From contig JAJEKV010000232.1 of assembly GCA_021234155.1 (NCBI GenBank), positions 622,001 to 686,000 of the forward strand: 64,000 nucleotides of DNA, written 5' to 3'. The DNA comes from Isoetes taiwanensis (lineage: Eukaryota; Streptophyta; Lycopodiopsida; Isoetales; Isoetaceae). A program made the position numbers and the translations under genes. This document shows positions 23,191 to 33,079 of this stretch, one piece after another. Below the pieces are notes generated by a model. The model made no database searches, had not been told where the DNA came from, and worked only from the letters and a program-made list of their open reading frames with translations. The stretch's first letter is position 1. Each line of letters opens with the position of its first letter.

Positions 23191-24640
23191 GACTTTTTTT
23201 TTTTTTTTTGAAGGACTTGAGCCTTTGTTATCCAGAGAAAGTTACAGAGTACAATGGGGTTTAATAACTCAGTGGAGAGAATGTCCACCAGAGCAAAACC
23301 ACCCCACTCAAATACAACATCGAAACAATATGAAGAGCACGCAAAACTCATAAGTAAGTATGAATCTGAACATAGTGCTCCCAAATACGGCTCTTCACCT
23401 CATTAGCAATTGATGAGCACCTGAATGCTTTGACAATTCGTTGTTGGGCATCAAGAAGGATCTGTGCATCTGAACAAGCAAGACCTTTGAACATAAGAAG
23501 ATTCCTTCTTTTCCAAATGGACCAAATGATCCATGCAGAAGCCAAATGAAACGTCCTTTTTGCCAAATTATCCCAACTACTTGGATAGACTGCTAATAAC
23601 ACCTGCTGGCTATTCAAATTGCAATGAAAGAGGCCTTGAAGCCACAACCAAGCATGTCTGACATGTCTACATAGGAAGAAGCAATGCTCAATTGTCTCGG
23701 TCCCTCTGTGCACATAAGGGACAAAGTCGCGGATACCTACGGATCGAAATTTTGTGTACCGAACATTAACGCTTGGAATAACGATGAATGACTTGCCACC
23801 ATAAAATAGATACTTTGGGATGGAGTAGTTTATCCCATACTCATCTCCATACTACTTTCTGCCGATCCCTAGGAATGACCAAAGGCCACTTAGGCGAAGA
23901 AGGAGGCAAGGCGTCGTGACAAGCAAGACCTTGTACATGGAATTCACCAACTTATCTGCTTTGACATGCTCATGAACTACCCAAGGCTGGGGGTCATCCA
24001 CTTGTGCTACTGGAGGAAGAATTGAAGATACCTTCTGCCAAATAGCTCGATCCCACCTTAAAAGGAGGAACTTAGCTCTAAACTCTTCCCATGTCGAAGC
24101 GCCTTTGATTATTATACCAAGGATATCATACACACACTGCCGCTCTCCATCGGTCTTTGTGTCAATGGGTGGACTGAAGCTACCGGAGGACCACCGCCCA
24201 ATGGAATCCACCAACAACTTGCAAGTAGTGCTAGTGTGCGCAAGATGGTGAAAATGAAACAGAGATTGTGCAGTCTCCCATGCAACTAGCAATCCTCTCA
24301 GAAATGGGGACGCATTAGGGTATGCGGTCAGTGAATAAAACAAAGCCCAGGGAAAAAGTGGCCTAAGAGATCGAGCTCCAAAAGAAATGCACATTTGCAA
24401 AGACCGATAAACAAGACGGGAACCTGGGGACTCATCCACATTATTCAAAATTCTCCAAATAAACTTAGAAATCATCACCTTGCTCTGCAAAAGAAAATTG
24501 ATCATTCCAAGGCTGCCAAAATACTTTGGCAACATGCATTTTTCCCAACTGACTTTGATAGCAGCACCCTCCTCTGTTCCCCCCAGATGAAGTTCCTGAC
24601 GATCCTGACGATCCTACCACGCGTATTGTATGTGAAACTG
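23191..24640 (-). mobile_element. 5'-truncated L1-type LINE, RT C-terminus and 3' end
   Basis: From about 24620 the minus strand reads VRNFIWGG-like, then KCMLPKYFGSLGMINFLLQSK, the conserved stretch after the RT domain. The frame 24535-23852 continues through WRILNN and a region with W-rich spacing. The frame 23713-23348 has ETIEHCFFLCRHVRHAW and WIIWSIWKRRNLLMFKG, the zinc-binding C-terminal domain of plant L1 ORF2. An A tail (T-run at 23191-23208) ends the copy after GGCTCAAGTCCTTC. The catalytic RT core and ORF1 are absent, consistent with 5' truncation. The frame is broken near 23780 and 24550. Confidence 0.85.
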
Positions 24641-26480
24641 TATATGGAAATTGCATCGTTATGGGTTTTATTTATATCTTTTGTTTGTGCCATATTGATT
24701 TGGTGCATATTCCATCATTCATGCTAGATCAAAGGCTATTAAACTTTCTGCAAGAAAAATGGTGCAAAATGAGCATATGGTTTGAAATATTTGGCAAATT
24801 ATTTAGATAACCTCTGAAAAAAAAATTTCCCAATGTCGAATTTGTGCCAGCGACGGATCAGATTCCACTCCCAAATTGTTAACCACCTAATGGTTAACAT
24901 TATGCACATGTTAGGTGTCAGTGGTGGCAGACTGACACTTGGCATGTTTAGGTTAACTTAAGTGTATGGCTTAGATTTAGTTAGATGTACGGCTCAGATT
25001 TGCGGTCTACACTATATTAGACCGGAGCCTCTTCAGATGTATTCAGGTTTATCTCAAATTTGGAGGAGTGCGAATTTTTGGAGGGTTTTTCTGGGAAGGG
25101 TTTAGAGGGTTTATTAGATTGTGTCTTCTTTTTTTTTTTAATTTTGTCAATGGTTCTGAGGTATAAAAGATGCACTTCTAGACTACATATTATAATAAAT
25201 ACAAGAAATTTATCGCGGCGGCCAAGGCCGCCGCGAACATTTCTTTAGTTCCAACCATGTGAAGCTGGACTTTATCATAACTTTCAAGCCTTATGTGTTG
25301 CGCCTATGTAGTTTCTTAAAAATTCGAGATCAAAGATTAGAGAAGTTGATTGAAAAGAGTTGTGATGGCTGGATAAAGCCTGAAATGTCATAAAGAAATC
25401 TCTGATCTAATTTCGTTTGCCTTTTTTAGTTATAAATATGTGTTTATTAATGAAGCATGAGTTGCAATGTTGTTTATTTGTTTCATTACTCTTTTATGGT
25501 ATCATTATTCATTATTATTTTATGCATCTCACGATCTTTTCCACAACACCAAAGACACTGTCAAAATTCCAATACCCATAAGTCCGGAAATTTTTCTATC
25601 CTAATGTTGATTCGAAAAAAAAGCTAGCTCATCTCTGAGATTTGTAATAATATTGGTTTCAATATAAAAGTATGAAATCAACGGTTCTGATCTTGTAGAC
25701 AGAAGGTGGAAGGCATCCGAATTAAGATTGAAGTCATGGAATGATCTTCATAAGCCATCCGAATTAAGATTGAAGTCATGGAATGATCTTCATAAGCTAT
25801 GGTACATGTCGTATAAGGAGAGAAATATGCTTCTTTCTTAGCAACATGCTTCTTTCTCAGGAGCTAATCTCAGATCAAGAAATTCTAGAATGCCTCATCT
25901 AGAACACATTATGAAGGCTTGGGATTATGCATTGTTTAGAATGCTTCAGTTAAATTCGAGACCACATCCAGATCCAGATTTCGTCATCACAGTTGCAGTT
26001 CATAGAACGGAAACAATATTGTGATTACAATATTGTGATTACAACTGCAAACAATATTGTGATTACAACTGGTACAACACAAATGATTTTGTTCCATTGT
26101 CTTGTCATTGTTCCAAACCTCGATCATTTCATATTTCAGAACCAATGAAGCCTACAACTGTTCAGTTGATTATCTCCATGGTAAGCTAAATGAAAGGAAC
26201 AAGATGCTGGGAGATATTAAACTTAGAAGGAAAGCTAAACCAAATAAAAAATGCAGATATTGAACATGTATGATACAGAGAAATGGCAGCCATTTTATCA
26301 AATATAATTAGTTTAGAAGCTGGGCCTCGTCAGCAACACATAGCTAGTGCCTAACAAAGGTACTAACAATGCCTTAGTACCTTTTACTGGTTTACTGGTT
26401 TAGCAATGCCCAACAGGTTTACTGGTTTAGCAATGCCCAACATAAACAGGCTTAAGCAGCTTACATAAACAGAGTTTGTG
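24641..26480. other. Non-coding, small repeats and palindromes only
   Basis: No gene is visible. The stretch holds two inverted repeats (GTTAACCA..TGGTTAAC at 24878-24898 and the GC-rich one at 25213-25236). It also holds a 42-bp direct duplication at 25714-25797, a CAATATTGTGATTACAA repeat at about 26012-26070 and a TTTACTGGTTTAGCAATGCC repeat at 26390-26440. Confidence 0.6.
25213..25236. repeat. Perfect GC-rich inverted repeat, 11-bp arms
   Basis: TCGCGGCGGCC, two A bases, then the exact complement. It is unusually GC-rich for its AT-rich surroundings and would form a stable hairpin in either strand. Confidence 0.9.
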
Positions 26481-26495
26481 AATGAGAAAGCTTAC

Positions 26496-27360
26496 CTCCC
26501 CAGAAGAGGTGCGCCGCCGCATTAGGTCTGCAGTCTGTTGTCCGGACTTAAATGTTTGTCTTCTGCCATCAGGTTCTGAGCAACAAATTGTCCCAGTTAG
26601 TTTGAAAATCCAACATTTCAACAGCCTGATTAAGCCTACCAATTATATGCTCCTTCACAGGCATTGCTTAATGTGTCTTCAACATGGTAAATAGATCACG
26701 CAAGTACCTAAATACACATATTAATTCACATCCTACCAGCTGCCATCTACTCAGGATCTCAGGTCAGATTTATAAGTAGCTCTTTGAAGACCCATATTAC
26801 CGGATTACCAGATTACTTTTTCGGAATTACCAGATGCATCATATCTTACACTGCATCATACCTTACCATATTTGTAGTATTAAATTTCAGCACTATAACA
26901 GACCCAAAACTGGAAAAGCTTAAGCAAGCGGAACTGTTTAATATCTGGACTTTCTGACACCCAAATAATGACAAACAGATGCGACAAATTCCTGAGAATA
27001 CTACTGAACAAATGGGGATTCCACTTGCGTCCACCGAGTTTGCTTACCTTCCTAGAAGAGGTGCGCCGCCGCACTAGGTCTGTAGGCCAATGTGTGAATG
27101 TATTCAAACAAAATAAAAAACAATCCATTCTTACCTTTCTGGAGGACGTGCGCCGCCGCACTGGGTCGGATTGAAGCTGGAGCAAGGGTTTAGATAACTC
27201 AGCAGCTGAAAAAAATCGTGAAAACATCTCAGAAATCGCCATTCACAAATAACAAACATCTGATTTTTCAAACTGAGGTTACCTTCTTTGGATGAAGTCG
27301 CCACAAGACTGAGTGCAGAATCTGGGCGATTTTCCAAACACAGTCGATTCTCAGAAAGAC
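26496..27360 (-). pseudogene. Four similar exon-like modules of an unknown gene
   Basis: On the minus strand four short modules each have an acceptor AG before them and a GTAAG or GTAAC donor after them: 27360-27283 (78 nt, ends ATSSKEG), 27205-27135 (71 nt, ends VRRRTSSRK), 27079-27048 (32 nt, VRRRTSSRK) and 26575-26496 (80 nt, ends LMRRRTSSGE). Three share the core GTGCGGCGGCGCAC just before the donor. They look like repeated exon duplication in one gene, or one exon copied with its introns. I do not recognise the protein, and no flanking coding exon can be tied to them. Module lengths are not all multiples of three, so a single long frame through all four is not assured. Confidence 0.4.
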
Positions 27361-27409
27361 CTGGTAGCAAGAAAAACAAAGACTTCCGGGATAGAACGTT
27401 GGCTCGAAA

Positions 27410-27560
27410 ATGGTTCGAAAATTAAGTTTGACAAAAGCAATGGTTCGAAAATTAAATTTGACAAAAGCAAGGCATTATTCAAAAATTCTAAATCATTTCA
27501 AATCTCAAATATTTTTCAACAAATTCTAAATCATTTCAAATCTCAAATATTTTTTAACGC
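27410..27560. repeat. Two short direct duplications
   Basis: ATGGTTCGAAAATTAA..TTTGACAAAAGCAA occurs twice about 31 bases apart at 27410-27472. TCTAAATCATTTCAAATC followed by TCAAATATTTTT occurs twice about 42 bases apart at 27487-27555. No gene is visible from 27361 to 27800. Confidence 0.75.
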
Positions 27561-27800
27561 CTACATTTTCACACGTCGCATGTCCCTAAAATATTTAAAC
27601 GTTTTAAACGGGCGGAAAATATTGCATTTTGTAATTAGCATACGAAATTGTTGGCCTGCAATTTATTAATTATGAATGTTCGTGACCGTAATTAATTATG
27701 TTGAGGACCTCATTTGATTGTTCAACGTCTTCAAATTACCTATTCTTGTTTTAGTAGTATAGTTTCTTGCTAGAGAGTTGTCTGTGTAGCACGAAGTTAT

Positions 27801-29056
27801 TTGTTGTTGCAATTGCTGCAAATGACTTCTTTCGATGCAAATGACGTGATAATCTCATCACATGGTAAAACATTGAGAATGGTATGCTCTTTTGTGAATG
27901 GAGAATGTCAACTGTCTAGGAAATGGTTGTGTGAGAGTTTTCAATTTCGTAATGAAAAATTGTGTGTTGTGCAATCCAAAAGTGGTAGAGGAATGACAAT
28001 TCTTCTTGACGAAGTTGTGGATCAAGAGGGGCAGAGTATGTACGTGGCCCTAGCCTGTAATGGGAACTTTGTTACAGTCGAAGGCACACCTATTATTCTT
28101 GAGGTCAGCACTCCTCATGCACCAATAATTGTTGATAGTCCGATCCAGCATATTTGTGAGAGTACTGTAAATATTGTTTCCACGTTTCAAACACTTGTTG
28201 ATAGTTCTGGATCTAGCAAACTTAAGAGATTGTGTTCATCTGTTACTGCACCAATATCAGTGAAATGTCTACCCTCTAATTACAATGGCAATGTGGTATT
28301 TGAGCTACCTCCAGATGATTTAAATTCTATGGCAGGCATGGAAAGAAAGTTTGATCCACATCTCTGGACGAAGCCCGAGAAGACAAGTCATTCATTCGGT
28401 GGCATAGTTAAATATTCCAAGTGTTGTGGTCATTTAAGGTGCATGAATCCAACGTGTGACTATTTTCTTTCCAGAAGTGTGCCAAATGATGTCCAGTGGA
28501 AGGGAACTATGAAGCAGCTACCTGCACTTGGTCCTATATCCCGTTCACATGGAATTCTAGCTTGTGATTTGCTGCCAGGGGAATGGGCTATTAGAAGAAC
28601 AGAGTCTAGTAGTAAAATAAGATGTCAAAGTAGAATAAAGGCCGGTGTGGAAGATGCAATCTTTGAAATTAATAAAGTTCGCATGAGAGTCTACTATTGC
28701 ACCATGCTTCTTTGGACAAAGGAAAGTAAATGGGAGAGAGATCACACAAAGGTTTTGGTTTTGCCCTCAAAATGTGCAAAGATACCTACTATCCAAATTG
28801 CGGAGGCATCATAGCCATACCAACTCGTCCAGCAGATTGGCCTGTGGCAAAAGGAGTAAATATAACTAGTGCAGAGTTGGAAACATTGGAGAGAGGGAAC
28901 TATTCCGTTAGAGGGATCACCCCACGGAACTCAATGCACAATATGACTAGTGTGAATTCTTCTACTTTTACGACTCTGTCCACTTTTATGGAATGTTTTG
29001 GCAAGCGCATGAATGTACGAGGGAAGCTTTGTGTAGAATTTCGAAACAAAGCTTAA
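27801..29056 (+). pseudogene. Unknown ORF with Cys/His metal-site motif, one frameshift
   Basis: A 337-codon frame (27801-28814) continues in another frame (28730-29056), so a one-base indel around 28770-28800 probably splits one longer protein. The second-frame sequence DTYYPNCGGIIAIPTRPADWP looks like real protein. At residues about 210-225 is KCCGHLRCMNPTCDYF, a C-x2-H-x2-C-x4-C arrangement suggesting zinc binding. A basic C-terminal part follows. I do not recognise the family. A DNA-transposon protein is possible given the surroundings, but a captured host domain is equally possible. Start codon: either 27801 or the later ATG MTSFDANDVI, eight codons in. It has no introns. Confidence 0.45.
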
Positions 29057-31260
29057 TCAAGCTTTTATTAACCGGAGTGTGATATTGAGTCCGCAGAAGG
29101 TCAATATCACCAATAGGATGTTGCATACCGATTCGCGTCGACCCGGATGAAACTTATACGGTGAGGATATGCAAGCATCCCACCATACATGCCCGGATTT
29201 CATGGGTAGAGGCGAAAAGGATATACATTCCATGCAAACATCGATGCAACGTTATTCACGAAAGTCCTAAACCACGACCCCAGGTTTTTCTTGGACATCA
29301 TTCAGCCTGTATTGACAGAGGATGTTCTCCAAAGGGTCCTCGCCTGAGGAAGAACAACAGTTCTTGGTAGGAAGATTTCCATATCAATTTATAATAGTTA
29401 TTAGTGTGGTAATTAGCGATTTCGCTAAATGTTGACTCAAAATGATTTCATTATGGTATATGTTATAACCTTCGCACTACACATGTTCATTAGATGAATG
29501 CAAATTTGTTTTATGTTAAAAGGTCTTATAGTGAATTTTGTTACATGAAAAAAAAATGGCGACTGGTGCAACATGCCAGAATAGAATATTCTAAGGAATA
29601 TTCTCCCATGGAACCCTCCAAGCCATCTCCAAAAAAACCCTCCAAATAAAATTCCCCATTTGGAGAGCCTCACTTGGCCACGTTTCCTTCATTCTTTGTA
29701 CATATTTCTTTGTCTTGTTCTTATTTTGTGATCATGAGCATGGCAAAAACAGATCACTGCCGCAGGTGCATGCCAAGAACTCACAATTTAATATGGTATG
29801 CGTTATGCCGAAGTTCCGCCGTGATCACCTTCTTGAGCCTTGCTGTTTTGCTGTTATCTTTGCTGCTCTTATCCTAATCAGTTCTTGACTACTTCTTGTA
29901 CATTACTCTCAATCCTTCAATCCCTTTATTTGGCCCAACCAGTTGTTGAAATGGTCCAGCTGGAGGCCCCTTTGTCAATCAATTCCTTAGCACTTACTTT
30001 TGTTATGGAAATCGTTTTCAAAAACTCTGTTTTTTATGGTGCAGCAAGTGCAGTTTTACAGTCAAGGGTTTTTAGAGTGGTGACAACACTCATTTCTGCA
30101 AAAATATCAGGAAAATCCAGTATTTGTTTTTCTTATCTTCTATTTGCTGCAAAAATTATCCAAAAAATCATGATCCTTCTTGTTATTCTCTAATTTGTGC
30201 CTTTTGCATACCCAATTCCAAAAAAAAGACAAATATTCTACCTGGAGTGTATCAACGAGCATCTCATATATGGAGCATATCAATATGGAGCATCTCAGTT
30301 TGTATCTGCCCATCTTAAGTCTTCCAGACGGATTTATTCAGATTATTTCGTTGAGGGCCAGCACTTTGGCTAGCCCCCAAAGCTCAGTGGCAGCAGGATT
30401 ACGCCACATCTTAATATCTGTATTACGGAAGATTGTTCATCTTTCCAGCATATCAGGCTCTAGAGTTTTGTTTTTCAAAGAATCATATGATATGGCCTCT
30501 GCAGCTCCTGCAAATCCCAGAGTTCCATTGTTTTAGGGCCCATCAATGACAGACGATTTGGGGTAGATTCACGGAAATATGATGCAAGATTTTACACAAG
30601 CTGAGTCCACAGATAGTCCATCAAGTCTTTCAAATTCGTCTACCTTCTTATTGAATTCTTTCAGATGGCCAGCACTTGGGCTAGACCCCATCCATCTGTT
30701 CAAAGCATGTATCGGTTGCACACCCAGCAAGTTCATCTATCAGTGGATCTTGGAAGCATCAAACCGGCTTTCTTACAGCTGTCCTGCAAACAAGTAAACA
30801 TTTTCATCAGTCAAAGCTGGATTTTATTCGAAAATCTTTGTGGGTCAGATATTTTATCTGCCTCCTTAATCTGTACTGTCTGCAAAAGAAGCATCCAAAC
30901 TTGTGCAGCCTTCCTTTACGGCTCATCCATCTCTTCAAAGTGGACGCATCTATTTCCCTTCTGCATCCTTCTACCCGGCAGCAGCGCTTCCGGCAACCAA
31001 ATGGCTCTGTTCCAGCACATCCGGCCAGTTTCTATCTATAGAAGCTATAATTTCGGCATCATATCAGACTTTCCCTTCTGCCGTTCTCTCTTTAGCATGC
31101 AAGGCGGATATTCAGCTCCATTCGACACCCTATTTTCTAGAAATAGCAACAACAGCACATCTCGTCCGCCCGGAGAGCTTTGTTCATATCACCGCTATGA
31201 CTGGCCGCCGCAAAAAAAACCATTCTCTAGGGTTCGAACTTTTTAGGGTTCAAGCCCTCA
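29057..31260. other. Non-coding; overlapping open frames probably not genes
   Basis: 29060-29360 keeps decayed coding-like words after the preceding ORF. At 29583-29604 is an inverted repeat, AGAATATTC..GAATATTCT. From 30665 to 31450 several + frames are open at once, with Ser/Cys/Phe/Leu-rich translations. This reflects a local lack of stop triplets rather than a protein. I support no gene here. Confidence 0.5.
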
Positions 31261-31269
31261 TTATGCAGG

Positions 31270-31645
31270 CCGATCACGGGTCACGCCATGGGTCAACCCT
31301 ACTGCTCACACTCAAACTTTTAAGGGACTCAAGGGGTCACGCTCACGGGACCCCACGCCCACGCTCCAGTTTTCTTCCACGGTCCACGGGCCACAGTCAC
31401 GGTCACGCGCTTCATGCCTCTTTTGCTCTCACGGGCCATGCTCAATAACAATAGACCCACGCAAAAGCCACGCTCATGTCATGTCACGCTTCTCAACCTC
31501 ACGCACGCCCACGCCAAGTCCACGCTCCAGCCACGCTTTTTATGCTCCCACGCTCACGCCCACGCTTATGGCCATGCTTTTAGCCCAAGATCCACGCTCT
31601 GCAAAAGCTACCATCACGCATTGTCACGCTCTCCTATGGTCGATC
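31270..31645. repeat. CACGCTC-type minisatellite
   Basis: The words CACGCTC, CACGCCC, GGTCACG and CCACGCTT recur more than 20 times in about 370 bases with irregular spacing. The tract opens an artificial frame rich in His, Ala and Arg. It is probably a slipped short repeat and not coding. Confidence 0.7.
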
Positions 31646-31989
31646 ACGGGGGAAGCTTTCTTGGTGCTTACATTTTTTGAAGACCCCCTAATTGTTTTTA
31701 AGTGAACTTTTGGGCACGATTTGTTAAAATGGACTTACCCATAATATAAGGGGATGGTCTTTATGTTTTTTTGGCCCAAGTTCCTATGATCCATGTTCTC
31801 CATCGACATTCATTCGGATCTTATTTGTCCTCAACGCATTCATGAAGATCTTTTATGGCGACACAACCCAACCATTACCATCATTTACACCCCTAATTTT
31901 TTTGGCACCTTGTTGTTATTGCCGGACTTGTCTTATAAAAGTCTGTACATGTTTTTGTGCTAAAAAGAAACCTTCTGTTTCGAAAAACT

Positions 31990-32330
31990 GCGTACGTGAA
32001 TTTCGCTCTCTTTTTTTTTTTTGGCGTTCGCTTACGTGCTTTATTCTGTTTCGCGTACGCAAAAAGAAGGTTTCGCGTACGCTGTTTTCAAATTTCAAAT
32101 TCGTATTTTTTTTTTGCTACCTGCTTTATACAGTTTCGCGTACGCGAAAGAAGTTTCACGTACGCGGTTTATAGGGTTTCGTGTACGCGAAATTCAAATT
32201 TCAAATTCGTACGCATTTTTTTTTCTTGCATACGCGATTTTATTTTTTTTCGCATACGCTGTTTCCGCTGTTTCGTGTACGCGAAAAAACGTTCGCGTAC
32301 GCGAATTAGATGTTTTCGCGTACGCAAAAA
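31990..32330. repeat. Cluster of CGCGTACGCG-type palindromes
   Basis: About a dozen copies of a core GCGTACGC (often extended to TTTCGCGTACGCGAAA) occur near 31991, 32052, 32073, 32134, 32153, 32177, 32207, 32228, 32251, 32271, 32291 and 32313. They are separated by T-rich runs and by two copies of TTTCAAATTTCAAATTCGTA (near 32092 and 32194). One 16-bp copy (32134-32149) is perfect and others differ by one CG/TG or CG/CA change. These changes look like methylated-C decay. Confidence 0.85.
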
Positions 32331-32443
32331 TCTTCTGACGCTGAAATTTTTTTTTGCCATATTTTTTACGTTTTATACGGCAAATATGTGCTGTATCATA
32401 CAATTCATACGTATTCCGTATAAAACGTACAACGTATTGAACC

Positions 32444-33079
32444 TTATCCCTGGGTTGCCATTGTCTCCTGCTCAGCACGTTGCATGTCCTGTGCCATGGC
32501 TTCAATGGCAGTGGATACGGAATCTATGTAAGCCTGCATGTCAGAGAGACTCTGCTTGTCCTTATGCCTTTCAGAGTGCACTAGACGGAGGCCATCCTCA
32601 AGCCATTGTAGGTGGGTCTCCATGCAGGAGACACACTGCTTTTTATTAGCCAGCTGCCTTTTGAGCAATTTGGGTGCGAGGGCCTGCATCTCCTCTGCTA
32701 AGCAAGCAATTTGAGTTGTATTGTCTCCTGTCATTGCTTGAACATGTTTCCAGTGCTTCTCAACTACCTGGTCTGGCAAAGTCGATCCAGGAATGTGGCT
32801 TGCCACTAGGCTAGAGTATCTATCATATGCCTGACGAGCTATGCTTGTTGCACGAGACTTTGCCCGCGCTTCTCTTTTCAATACGCACCTGTCAATTTTG
32901 CCTATGTTATCTGGTCTGTGATTGGGGATGGCATCTACGTACTCTCCCAAGAGAAGTTTTGCTGCCATGTCTGCGCTAGGTAGAGGGGATTGTGCATCAG
33001 CACCATCCACATGCATATTAATGGGGTGGGATGAAGGGACGTAGGGGTCGTCCGGCTCTTCTATCACTGGGGTTGCCAT
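32444..33079 (-). CDS. Intact 211-aa hypothetical protein
   Basis: A single uninterrupted frame from MATPVIEEPDDP to a TAA-type stop. Composition is protein-like: a Pro/Asp/Ser-rich N-terminus (residues 1-35), then mostly helical sequence with alternating charged and Leu/Ala residues (KREARAKSRATSIARQAYDRYSSLV; LAEEMQALAPKLLKRQLANKK). A Cys pair CVSC lies at about 149-152. The acidic helical C-terminus (DSVSTAIEAMAQDMQRAEQE) suggests coiled coil. There is no membrane segment or signal peptide. I do not recognise it. It has no neighbouring TE domain, LTR or intron, and it ends just right of the CGTACG array. It may be a retrogene, a transposon accessory protein or a chance survivor. 33080-35536 shows no gene. 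Confidence 0.45.
   Translation of the reverse strand: MATPVIEEPDDPYVPSSHPINMHVDGADAQSPLPSADMAAKLLLGEYVDAIPNHRPDNIGKIDRCVLKREARAKSRATSIARQAYDRYSSLVASHIPGSTLPDQVVEKHWKHVQAMTGDNTTQIACLAEEMQALAPKLLKRQLANKKQCVSCMETHLQWLEDGLRLVHSERHKDKQSLSDMQAYIDSVSTAIEAMAQDMQRAEQETMATQG

Noticed and set aside
30665-31448. Two overlapping + strand frames of 193 and 181 codons
   Set aside because: They are open in different frames over the same bases, with Ser/Cys/Phe-rich composition and no motif. The open frames come from local base composition.
31957-32649. 230-codon frame rich in Phe and Arg
   Set aside because: It reads through the T runs and CGTACG palindromes and overlaps the intact minus-strand ORF. It is a composition artefact.
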